Positions 32,957 through 41,092 of a stretch of 64,000 nucleotides of DNA are shown here, piece after piece (the first letter of the stretch is position 1; each line of letters starts with the position of its first letter). The stretch is from SSF53 sp036170535 (lineage in GTDB: Bacteria > Spirochaetota > Leptospiria > Leptospirales > Leptonemataceae), in NCBI GenBank assembly GCA_036170535.1, contig JAVHPJ010000237.1, forward strand, positions 1 to 64,000. The letters are read 5' to 3'. A program made the position numbers and the translations under genes. Under the pieces are notes generated by a model. That model was not told the DNA's origin and searched no databases. It saw only the letters and a list, made by a program, of their open reading frames with translations.

Positions 32957-33439
32957 TTACAGGACTTTCGTCAGATCGCCTTCGAGTTCCTCGGGCTTGA
33001 CGTTCGGGGCGTAGCGCTCAAGCACTTTGCCGGTTTTATCGACAAGGAACTTGGTAAAGTTCCACTTCACCGACTCCGTTCCGAGGATGCCCTTGCTCTC
33101 TTTCTTGAGGAACTTATACAGCGGATGCGCAGCGTCGCCGTTCACGTCGACTTTGGCGAACATGGGAAAGCTCACGTTAAAGCGCAGGCTGCAGAATTCC
33201 TTGATTTCCTTATCGTCGCCGGGTTCCTGTTCGCCGAACTGATTACAGGGAAAGCCCAGCACCACCAGGTCCTTGTCCTGAAACTTCCGGTACAGCGCAT
33301 CCAGCCCGGTATATTGCGGCGTGTAACCGCACTGGCTCGCCGTATTGACAATCAACAGGGTCTTGCCGCGGTAGCGGTCCATGCGAACCGTTTCGCCGTC
33401 GATGGTCTTGACTTCAAAATCGTAGATGCTGTTTTCCAT
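32957..33439 (-). CDS. Glutathione peroxidase (Cys type)
   Basis: A thioredoxin-fold peroxidase of 160 residues. The catalytic cysteine is Cys37 in NTASQCGYTPQY (in place of selenocysteine), with Gln71 in FGEQEPG and the Trp/Asn pair in VKWNFTKFLVD. A second cysteine in FPCNQFGEQE and EFCSL could act as resolving thiol, so the donor may be thioredoxin rather than glutathione. No signal peptide. It reduces hydroperoxides. It is the third gene of a minus-strand set with the phosphoesterase and the kinase-phosphatase, 40 bases after the former. Confidence 0.93.
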   Translation of the reverse strand: MENSIYDFEVKTIDGETVRMDRYRGKTLLIVNTASQCGYTPQYTGLDALYRKFQDKDLVVLGFPCNQFGEQEPGDDKEIKEFCSLRFNVSFPMFAKVDVNGDAAHPLYKFLKKESKGILGTESVKWNFTKFLVDKTGKVLERYAPNVKPEELEGDLTKVL

Positions 33440-33479
33440 TGTATACAGAATAGGCGCCGGCCGGCCGGGCGGCGCTATC

Positions 33480-34319
33480 TCAAGACTGAATTGAGCCGGA
33501 TGCCGGGGGCTCCGATTTTGCGCCGGGCGTAACGCTCAGGCGAAACTCCACGTTGAATTCCTTGCGGCCCGACATCCGCAGTCCCGTGAAGCGTCGGCCT
33601 TGCTGAACGACAAAGGTGCGGCTCTCCACCCAATCGCCCGTATTGATGATATTTAATTCGGGTATGCACAGAAAATCATGGGTGTGGCCGGCGATCAACA
33701 CGCGGTCTCCGGGATGCGCAACGCGGCTCAGGCGCCGATAGAACGCGAGCTTGTCTGCGAGAGTCGTCGGGTCGTGGCGATTCAGGCGCTCATTGTAAAA
33801 ACGTTCTGAAAATGCGAAAAAACGCGGACTCCATTGTCCCAGGCCGTGCAGAATGCGCAGGATCAAAATCGAAAAGAACCAGTTCACGCGATTGTACTGT
33901 CCCTGGTGGCCGTGAATCGCCGTCCAGTGCGTGGACTCCGCGCGTTCGCAAATCTCATAGCCGCGTTCGAGCAGGCGCGCCTCAATGCTGCGATCCAGCG
34001 TCATGGTAAACGAGGTCGTGTCGTGATTGCCCACGACGAAGATCTTGCGCCCGCCGCGGGCTGCAATCGCGTCCAGTCGATCAAAAAGTTTCGCAAAGCG
34101 TTTCTTGCCTTTGCGCAGCCGGCCGACTCCGTCGAAGAACCAATTTTCGATCATGTCCCCGACCAGGCAGACCGTCTCAAACTGGATCTTGCGTTTCCTG
34201 AGATAATCCAGAAATGTAAAGAGTTCCTTGTGACGGTGGTTCTTAATGCGTTTGTCCAGCAGGTAGTGGACGTCCGAGAGGAACAGGGCGGAGTAGGTCT
34301 TGCCTTTTTTGAGTTTCAT
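33480..34319 (-). CDS. Calcineurin-like metallophosphoesterase, LpxH-like
   Basis: A 279-residue phosphoesterase with the full dimetal motif set: SDVHYL (Asp16, His18), GDMIENWFFDG, VGNHDTT, HGHQGQ and GHTHDF. The early GDMIENW block and the size are like UDP-2,3-diacylglucosamine diphosphatase (LpxH) and its LpxH2-type relatives, which act in lipid A synthesis at the inner membrane face. Other phosphoesterase activities are possible. Its start codon overlaps the stop of the kinase-phosphatase gene (ATGA, 34316-34319). Confidence 0.75.
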   Translation of the reverse strand: MKLKKGKTYSALFLSDVHYLLDKRIKNHRHKELFTFLDYLRKRKIQFETVCLVGDMIENWFFDGVGRLRKGKKRFAKLFDRLDAIAARGGRKIFVVGNHDTTSFTMTLDRSIEARLLERGYEICERAESTHWTAIHGHQGQYNRVNWFFSILILRILHGLGQWSPRFFAFSERFYNERLNRHDPTTLADKLAFYRRLSRVAHPGDRVLIAGHTHDFLCIPELNIINTGDWVESRTFVVQQGRRFTGLRMSGRKEFNVEFRLSVTPGAKSEPPASGSIQS

Positions 34320-37300
34320 GCGGCGGTTGCGTCTATAGTTACAATTGTAACGTCGTCTTCAAAGGCGGACTGCCGGCGAAAGGCGCGCATTTCTGCGAGG
34401 AGCGCTTCCACAAATTGCTCCGGACGCAAATCCGCGCAGCGCTCGGTGAAATTCAGCAGGCGTTCCTCGCCGTAGAGACTGTTTTCGGGATCGCGCGTCT
34501 CAAGCACTCCGTCCGTATAGAAGACTATCCGATCGCCCGCCTGCAAGGCAAGCGTGTAATCTTCGTAACGCGCGGCGCGCGAAATGCCGATCGCCTTGCC
34601 CCGGCAGGGCAGGAGGCTTGCATTTCCGGAGCGCAACAGCACGGGCGGCGGATGTCCGGCGGAAGCGTACAAGAGGCTCCGGCGATCGGGGCTGAAACGC
34701 GCGAGCGAACAGGTTACAAAATGCCCCGCCGTGCGCTCGGCGAGCTGATTGTTCAGGATTTCCAGAGCGGCGCCCGGACTGGACTGTGCGCGCACCAGGG
34801 GTTGGACGGAGAGTTTGCTGATCGCGGCAATCAGAGCGGCGGGGACGCCGTGTCCGGACACGTCCGCCACGAATACGACCAGCGACTTATCGGGCTGTTC
34901 GATCAGATCGTACAGGTCGCCGCCGATTTCCTCGGCCGGGGCGTAACATGCCGCAATCGCGAGGCCCGGCGCCCGCGGCGGACCCGCCGGCAGCAGGTTA
35001 TTCTGGATGCGGCGCGCGTGCTCGGATTCCCGCCGGAACAGGCGTTCGCGCGACTTAAGCGCAAACAGGTTGCGCACCAGTGAAAGCAGTTCCAGATCCT
35101 GGAAGGGTTTGCTCAGAAAAGCGTCCACGCCTTCTCGATACGCGCGGCGCCGCAATTCTTCCTCGCCCCAGGCGGTAAGGAGTATGATCGGCGTCGTATT
35201 GTGACGAAACGAGCCGCGCACAGCGCGCACCAGATCCATACCCGAGGCGCCGTTCAGATTATAGTCCGTAACAATTAAGTCTGGTTGCTCCAGCTGAATG
35301 AGTTCCAGTGCGACGCCTGCGTTCTCGGCGGGCAGAACATTGTAGCCTTCGCGCTGCAAGATGTTCGCCGCATAACGCAATAGATCCGGATTGTCTTCGA
35401 CCACAAGAACCCGTCCGCTCAGCATGCGGCGCAGGTCGCCCGGCTTCGGATCCAGAGTGAGCGGCGTCGGCGCCAGTTCTACGTCGCTCAGTTCGACCAG
35501 CGCGCGCCGACGTCCTTCCGCAAATTCCTGGGGCAGGGCTGCGACGCCGCCCCCCGCCGGCGGGAGCCAGAACCAGAAGCGACTGCCCCGACCGGCGGAA
35601 CTCTCAAAGCCGACTTCGCCGCCGTGCAATTCGATGAGTTCCCGGACGATTGCGAGACCGAGACCGCTGCCTTCCTGACCGGACAAGGCCGCCTGCGATA
35701 CGCCAAAGCGTTCAAACAGTCCGCCGCGCAGCGCTTCCTCAATGCCCACGCCGGTGTCGCTCACCTCAAAACGCACGCCGCCGCGATCCTGTGTGGCGCG
35801 CACGTCCACGCGTCCGCCGGCCGGCGTAAATTTGAGCGCGTTGGAAAGGTAGTTGTACACGCACTTGTCGAGCTTATCCGGATCGGCGAATACGACCGGC
35901 AAATCGGGCGCGATGTCGACGTGCAAGGCCACATTGCGCGTTGTTGCATAAGGCCCGAAAGCCGACAGACTCACGGAAAAAAAAGACTGAATCTGCAGGG
36001 GGCGCTGGTCCAGGCGCAGTCGTCCGGCCTGGATTTTTTGCAAATCAAGCAAGCGATTCACAATTCGCAGCAGGCGTCGCGAACTGATCAGAGCGCCTTG
36101 CTGCGCATCCGGATCGAGCGATTCATTGCGGCGGACGGCCGATTCGAGCGGACCGTTGATCAGGGTGAGCGAGGTGCGCAGTTCGTGCGAAATATTCTGG
36201 AAGAAAGCCGTTTTGTCCGCATCTGCGCGCCGCAGCTTCTCGTTCGCCTTCGTAAGCGCAGCCGTGTGTTCGGCCACTTCGCGTTCCAGGTGCTGCGTGA
36301 GATGCTCCGCGGTTGTGAAGGCGCGACTGTAGCCGCGCGCCAGAATGGCCGACTGGGCCAGTAAGAATAAGCAGAAGCCGGCGTTGGCTACATACGGATG
36401 GCGCAGGGCCTGTTGTTGAACCAGAACGTCGTGAATGGCGGCCGAGCACAGGGTGAAGATTCCCAACGCCATTAAGGCGGCGCCTTCGCGCTCCCGCCAG
36501 ACCGCCAGCGCGGTGCCGTAGACGTTGTAAATCAGCGCGCCGATCATAAAGTAGACGTACACGTTGAGCGCCTCGCTGGCTGCGAGCGGTTCGGAAACCA
36601 AACAGTGTACGGAAAAAACCGCCGATGCGCCGGCGATGGCGGCGACCAGGCGGCCGTCGAATTCATCGGGAAAGAGGCGCCGGAGAAACTCCGCGAAAAA
36701 TGCAACCAGTAGATAAACTCCGACGAAGCTGAGCTTGATGTGCACGGCAAACAGGTCGAGATCCGGCCAGAATTGCGGCAACAGAGCGGAGGTGGCGTTG
36801 ACTCGCGTGAGGAAGGCCAGGCACACCAGCGCAAAAAAGAGACTCGCGCCTTCGCGCCGCCGCACGAGCCAGATTACCAGATGATAGAGCCCCACGCCGC
36901 TGGCCAGACCAAGCAGCGCCAGATCCCCGAAGCTGGCGGCCAGACGCGCGCGCAGTATCGCGGCCAACGGTCCCGCCTGCACCGGATAGACCGGTCCTCC
37001 AAAGGTATAATGAAAGTTACTTATCTGGAGAATAATTTCGCGGCGCGCAAGACAGTCCGGCGTCGCTCGCGCCAGCAACGGACGAAAACTCGGTCGGGAG
37101 TTTGCGGCGCTTTCGCCGACCTCGCCGCCGCGTTCGTCCACATCCGCGCCGCACAACAGTCTATAAGCGGAGCCGGCCCAGCGCAGATAAAACACTGCGT
37201 CGGGCGGCAGATCGCCGGTCCAGCGCAGACGGAGCGTGGCAAATCCGAACGCGGGCGGATCAGCGTTGGCGTCGCGGGACCACGCGCCTGGAATCCGGTA

Positions 37301-37579
37301 GACGCGCCGCTCGGTTGCAATCTGCGCCGCCAGCGCCCGATCGGCGAAATCGCGCGCCGTGTAGAGCCGATTGCGGTACAGCTCCCACTCGCCGACGAGA
37401 TTTACCGCGGAGGCGCCCGACTCCGGGAGAATGCGGATCAGTCCGTTTTCTGCGTTGAGGTTTCGGTCGAGCGTGCATGCATTCGTTGCGAACGCGAGAC
37501 ACAGGAGCGCAATGAATCCGGGCGGCCGCACGGGCAGAGCGGACGACGGCTTTGTTCGATCGTCGAGGCAAAACCGCAA
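34316..37579 (-). CDS. 7TM sensor hybrid histidine kinase fused to a SpoIIE-type phosphatase
   Basis: A 1087-residue signalling protein. An N-terminal signal sequence (about 20-35) precedes a periplasmic beta domain of the 7TMR-DISM type (about 50-210). Seven membrane helices lie at about 217-415 and a short coiled coil at 420-455. The HisKA region has His465 in FFQNISHELRTSLTL, and the HATPase has the N box at Asn580 and GSGLGLA at 637-643. A receiver has Asp772 in DLIVTDYNLNG and Lys824. A C-terminal PP2C-like SpoIIE phosphatase spans about 855-1085 (EIGGDLYD; VADVSGHGVPAA; FYTDGVLETR). Phosphorelay could switch a Ser/Thr phosphatase that acts on an anti-sigma antagonist. It is the first gene of the operon with the LpxH-like enzyme. 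Confidence 0.88.
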   Translation of the reverse strand: MRFCLDDRTKPSSALPVRPPGFIALLCLAFATNACTLDRNLNAENGLIRILPESGASAVNLVGEWELYRNRLYTARDFADRALAAQIATERRVYRIPGAWSRDANADPPAFGFATLRLRWTGDLPPDAVFYLRWAGSAYRLLCGADVDERGGEVGESAANSRPSFRPLLARATPDCLARREIILQISNFHYTFGGPVYPVQAGPLAAILRARLAASFGDLALLGLASGVGLYHLVIWLVRRREGASLFFALVCLAFLTRVNATSALLPQFWPDLDLFAVHIKLSFVGVYLLVAFFAEFLRRLFPDEFDGRLVAAIAGASAVFSVHCLVSEPLAASEALNVYVYFMIGALIYNVYGTALAVWREREGAALMALGIFTLCSAAIHDVLVQQQALRHPYVANAGFCLFLLAQSAILARGYSRAFTTAEHLTQHLEREVAEHTAALTKANEKLRRADADKTAFFQNISHELRTSLTLINGPLESAVRRNESLDPDAQQGALISSRRLLRIVNRLLDLQKIQAGRLRLDQRPLQIQSFFSVSLSAFGPYATTRNVALHVDIAPDLPVVFADPDKLDKCVYNYLSNALKFTPAGGRVDVRATQDRGGVRFEVSDTGVGIEEALRGGLFERFGVSQAALSGQEGSGLGLAIVRELIELHGGEVGFESSAGRGSRFWFWLPPAGGGVAALPQEFAEGRRRALVELSDVELAPTPLTLDPKPGDLRRMLSGRVLVVEDNPDLLRYAANILQREGYNVLPAENAGVALELIQLEQPDLIVTDYNLNGASGMDLVRAVRGSFRHNTTPIILLTAWGEEELRRRAYREGVDAFLSKPFQDLELLSLVRNLFALKSRERLFRRESEHARRIQNNLLPAGPPRAPGLAIAACYAPAEEIGGDLYDLIEQPDKSLVVFVADVSGHGVPAALIAAISKLSVQPLVRAQSSPGAALEILNNQLAERTAGHFVTCSLARFSPDRRSLLYASAGHPPPVLLRSGNASLLPCRGKAIGISRAARYEDYTLALQAGDRIVFYTDGVLETRDPENSLYGEERLLNFTERCADLRPEQFVEALLAEMRAFRRQSAFEDDVTIVTIDATAA

Positions 37580-37750
37580 CAGCGCTCAAAAAATACCGCG
37601 CGGCAACCGGGATTAATCAGGAAGCTCCCGCCAGTTACGGCGCCGTGCAATGCCGACATGTTCGCGCGAACGTTCGTGTCCGAGCGCAGCGGCTGCCGCC
37701 CGCGGGCCGGCTGAAAAGCCCGCCCGCGAAGCGCAGTTTTTTCGCGGGAG

Positions 37751-38605
37751 TTACAGACCGCGCGCGGCCCGCAGAGCGCAGGCCTCGGCGGCCAGACGCG
37801 CCGAAAGGAACGTGTATACGGGCAAAAGGTCGATGCCCGAGGCCGCCACGCCGGTGGCGGAGTCGGCTGCATTTAAGAGCGACGCACCCGACGGCAAAAG
37901 CGATTGCAATTTGCTCATGACCGGACCGGAGTATTCCTTCGCCTTCGTGGCGTATTCTTCGAAGGTGCCGGTCAGCTGACCCAGTACGCCTGAGGCCTGC
38001 GAGAAGGCGTCCGCGCCGGCGAACTGCGAAAACTTGGAAGCGATGCCGGCGTTCTGGGAATCAAAAAGCTTCTTAATTGCCGCTGAGCCGGACTCGACCA
38101 GGTTATCCGCAAAGGGCAGGGCGATATCCGCGGTTACGTAAAACAGCGCAATTTCCTGGCCGGCCGGCGTCTCGCGAAAGAGTTTCACCTTCTGGGCGAC
38201 ATCGCCGGGAAACAGCTTGTAAATCATGTAAGCGATGCCCACCCCTTTCAACGCAGCGTCGGCCGCCTGTTCCTGGTCCGCTTCAAAGGTTCGTTTGCGC
38301 GGAGCGCCGCCGCTGGATCCGCCAAAAATCGAGAACAGGTTTTTTACTCCGGCAAAACCGGCGATCAACTTGTCGCTGGTGTCGAGCGCTTCGCCGACCC
38401 AGATGGCTTTGCCCACGTCTTCAGAGCCCGCCAACTGGCGCGCGCCCGCGACATCGCCGCCTACGCGACTGGCGGCGCCTTCGAAGGAGTTATAGAATGC
38501 AAATTTCGGAGCGAAGGGCATTACGGAGAACATGCCCTCGCAGAGGCGGACGCTCACGTCGCCGCTGTTGAATTGAGCGAGGGTTTGATCGATCTTGTTG
38601 GACAT
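37751..38605 (-). CDS. Unknown family protein, soluble paralog of a divergent pair
   Basis: A 284-residue protein with no signal peptide, Ala/Gly/Phe-rich. Not recognised. It shares with the divergent gene at 38893-40128 a domain of about 270 residues, including SVRLCEGMFSVMPFAPKF (18-35), RTFEADQEQAADAALKGVG (105-123), IAYMIYKLFPGDVAQK (124-139), IALPFADNL (161-169) and the C-terminal IDLLPVYTFLSARLAAEA. Conserved Phe and Pro blocks, moderately hydrophobic helices and an Ala-rich C-terminus suggest a helical, membrane-associating or self-assembling protein; that is inference. GGAGG lies 8 bases before the ATG at 38605. Confidence 0.7.
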   Translation of the reverse strand: MSNKIDQTLAQFNSGDVSVRLCEGMFSVMPFAPKFAFYNSFEGAASRVGGDVAGARQLAGSEDVGKAIWVGEALDTSDKLIAGFAGVKNLFSIFGGSSGGAPRKRTFEADQEQAADAALKGVGIAYMIYKLFPGDVAQKVKLFRETPAGQEIALFYVTADIALPFADNLVESGSAAIKKLFDSQNAGIASKFSQFAGADAFSQASGVLGQLTGTFEEYATKAKEYSGPVMSKLQSLLPSGASLLNAADSATGVAASGIDLLPVYTFLSARLAAEACALRAARGL

Positions 38606-38892
38606 GAATGGGGCCTCCAGCGGTCGCTGACTTGCGCCGCGCGGCAATTGGACGTGAAGCGCGCGGATTTGGCCAAGCGAAATTTCTTTCGTGGCATAAT
38701 AAAGCGCTGCGGCGTCGGCGGGCTGCGCGCGGCCGGCGCTCCTGGACGGCGCACCGGCGCTGCACGTCATTCGATCAGGGCGGCGCCGCGTGATCACGCC
38801 GGGCCAAATAATGGTTGCGAAACCCGAACTGCAAAGAACCGTAGGAGCCGCATGCGCGCCCATTTCCGGCGCCTTCAAGGGGGACTTTCTTT

Positions 38893-40128
38893 ATGGCGCT
38901 GACTTCGCGCGGCGCGGCCTGGGAATGGCTGCACTCCTGGTGGATCGCTCTCACATTGCCGCTGATTGCGCATCCGCTGGCGTTTTTTTACATCGCACTG
39001 CGCACCGGAAAACTCAAGTGGTGGCTGAGCGGCGGCGTGTATCTGGCGATCCTGATCGCCTTTCTGCAGACCACCGATACAAAGGCGCCAGAGGGCGGGG
39101 TGCGACCGGAGTGGGTCGACTACATCGGCTGGGCGTACTTTGTCAGCTGGATTGGTTCCATTATTCATGCGTTGCTCGCGCGCAAAGAGTTCATCCTCCT
39201 GCTGGACGCGAAAACGGAACAGGCCCGTCGGAATACCGAGCGCCTTAAAACGCAAATCACCACGCAGCACGGCCTCTCGCAGAATCGCATCGATGAAGTT
39301 TTGATCGATTTTAAGGAAAGCGACATGAGCGTGCGGCTCTGCCAGTCGCTGTTTGGCGTGCTGCCGTTTGCGCCCGACTTTCGCTACTATTTTAATGTCG
39401 AGGGCGCCGTGCGCCGTCTCAAACCCGACGCTGACGCCGAGTTGATTGCGCGGGCTCAAAAAATCGCCCAGGGCGACGAATTCGCCAGCGCGATCAAGAC
39501 CGTGCGCGCACTGGACGCCGTCGACGGCGGGCTCGGGATCTTCACCGGCTTTAAGAATGTTTACGATCACGTGAAGGACAAAAATCGCCCGCGTACTTTT
39601 GAAGCCGACCCGCAACAGGCGGCGGATGCGGCCGCCAAGGCGATCGGCATCGCGTATATGATCGGCCGTCTGTTTCCGGGCGGCGTCGGCGACAAACTCG
39701 GGGCCTTCTTTGAATTGCCCTCTGGCAAGGAACTCGCCCTGTACTACGCGAGCATCGAAATCGCGCTGCCGTTCACCGACAATCTTTTGGAAGGCGGGGC
39801 GAATCTGGTGGGAACAATTCTGGATAATAATCGCAGTGAAATGGATAAACGTCTTGCGGAATTCGCCGGCGGCGCGTCCGTAACAGAAGCGCAGTCCATA
39901 CTCGAGAAGTTTCAGGAGCAGGTATCCAACGCGCTTTCGCAGGTGAAACTGTATGTCGATCCGCTCGTTGCAAAGGTTTCCGGTTTCGCGCCCCAGGCGA
40001 TGAATGTCGCCGATTCGGTGAGCGGCGGCCTCGCCACCACCATCGATCTTTTGCCGGCCTATCGTTTGCTTGGCGCGCGGCTCGCAGCGGAAGCGGCGGC
40101 CCAGCGCGCCATCCGCGGCGAAGGCTGA
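38893..40128 (+). CDS. Unknown family protein with three-helix membrane domain, paralog of the divergent gene
   Basis: A 411-residue protein. Three membrane helices lie at about 15-36, 43-60 and 75-97, a charged helical linker at 98-130, then the domain shared with the protein at 37751-38605: SVRLCQSLFGVLPFAPDF (146-163), RTFEADPQQAADAAAKAIG (234-252), IAYMIGRLFPGGVGDK (253-268), IALPFTDNL (290-298) and IDLLPAYRLLGARLAAEA near the end. Function not recognised. AAGGGGGAC lies 7-8 bases before the ATG. The two genes diverge from a 287-base region and so may share regulation; the membrane-bound member may tether or partner the soluble one. Confidence 0.75.
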   Translation: MALTSRGAAWEWLHSWWIALTLPLIAHPLAFFYIALRTGKLKWWLSGGVYLAILIAFLQTTDTKAPEGGVRPEWVDYIGWAYFVSWIGSIIHALLARKEFILLLDAKTEQARRNTERLKTQITTQHGLSQNRIDEVLIDFKESDMSVRLCQSLFGVLPFAPDFRYYFNVEGAVRRLKPDADAELIARAQKIAQGDEFASAIKTVRALDAVDGGLGIFTGFKNVYDHVKDKNRPRTFEADPQQAADAAAKAIGIAYMIGRLFPGGVGDKLGAFFELPSGKELALYYASIEIALPFTDNLLEGGANLVGTILDNNRSEMDKRLAEFAGGASVTEAQSILEKFQEQVSNALSQVKLYVDPLVAKVSGFAPQAMNVADSVSGGLATTIDLLPAYRLLGARLAAEAAAQRAIRGEG

Positions 40129-40131
40129 GCC

Positions 40132-40161
40132 AGCCCGGATTATTCATGAATAGTCCGGGCT
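40132..40161. repeat. Perfect palindrome between convergent genes
   Basis: AGCCCGGA (40132-40139) pairs with TCCGGGCT (40154-40161), and the interior TATTCATGAATA is itself palindromic, so the whole 30 bases can fold as one stem. It lies between the stops of two convergent genes and could act as a terminator, but lacks a T-run. A related half copy is at 103-121. Confidence 0.6.
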
Positions 40162-40915
40162 AGCGACGCGCGTCGCGGTCGTCGCCGGCATGCTCTTCGA
40201 GTTCGTCGGCGTCGTCTTCCAGGCGATCAAAATAATCATCGAGCGGATCGTCCTCGGTTTGGTCGTCTTCCGGGTATGCCTCGTTCTCGGCGTACTCCGT
40301 GTAATTCTCGTCGGCGGCTTCGTCTTCCGGATAGGCGCGCGTTGCGGGAAAGCGCAGTCGGTCGATCAGCGCCGCCAGGACGCCAGCGATGGCGCCGCTC
40401 AGGTGCGTTTCCCAGGATTGACCGGGATCGCCGGGAAATATTCCCCAAACGGATCCGCCGTACAAAAACGCGACAATAAGCGCCAGCGCAATGGCGCGCC
40501 GTTCGCGACGCAGCGCGCCGGCCCAGAACAAAAACGCCGCCAGGCCATATACAATGCCGCTGGCGCCGATGTGCGGATCGGGCCGTGCAAAAAACCAGGT
40601 CGCAAGATTCGCCGTCGGCCACACAAGCGCCAGAGTCACAAGCGCGCTGGAGCGGTACAGATACAAAAGACCGGTCATCAACGCAAAGACGGGCAGGGAA
40701 TTGGCGAGCAGGTGTCCAAAGCCGCCATGGGCGAGCGGCGCGGTCAACACCCCGACCAGTCCGGCCACTTCGCCGGGACGCACGCCGAGCAGACCGGCGT
40801 CGAACTGCACGCGGCGCTGCAGTGCAAAGGCCGCCCACAGCGCCACGGTGAAGCCGCCGGCCAGCAACGCGCTGGCGCGGAAGCGTTCGCTTTCGATGTC
40901 CGGTTGATCCGTCAT
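40160..40915 (-). CDS. Rhomboid family intramembrane serine protease
   Basis: A 251-residue integral membrane protease with six helices. The catalytic dyad is Ser119 in GASG (117-120) and His171 in ETHLSGAIAG; the conserved HGGFGHLLANS block (63-73) supplies the oxyanion-hole His and Asn. It cleaves transmembrane helices of other proteins within the bilayer. Odd feature: a strongly acidic C-terminal tail of about 50 residues (EDDQTEDDPLDDYFDRLEDD). The substrate is unknown; its neighbour at 38893 is a membrane protein of unknown function. Confidence 0.92.
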   Translation of the reverse strand: MTDQPDIESERFRASALLAGGFTVALWAAFALQRRVQFDAGLLGVRPGEVAGLVGVLTAPLAHGGFGHLLANSLPVFALMTGLLYLYRSSALVTLALVWPTANLATWFFARPDPHIGASGIVYGLAAFLFWAGALRRERRAIALALIVAFLYGGSVWGIFPGDPGQSWETHLSGAIAGVLAALIDRLRFPATRAYPEDEAADENYTEYAENEAYPEDDQTEDDPLDDYFDRLEDDADELEEHAGDDRDARR

Positions 40916-41092
40916 GGGCGTCAGATTAGCCGAATTACGCGCCTGCGGCGCGTCCGATTATGCCGCGTCGCGGCCGCAAAAACCCGGCCGCGACCTCAAA
41001 AAACGGTGACGGCCGCTACGCTCGCGCCTCTCAAGCTATGTTCGCGCCGCCGCTTTACGGCGCCTCTGGAATTCAGCACTTTGAGAACCGCC

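Noticed and set aside
40190..41092. N-terminal 301-codon extension of the PAS/RsbW sensor frame
   Set aside because: This stretch is antisense to the rhomboid gene and is Arg/Gln-rich; the membrane helix of the sensor begins at the ATG at 41093.
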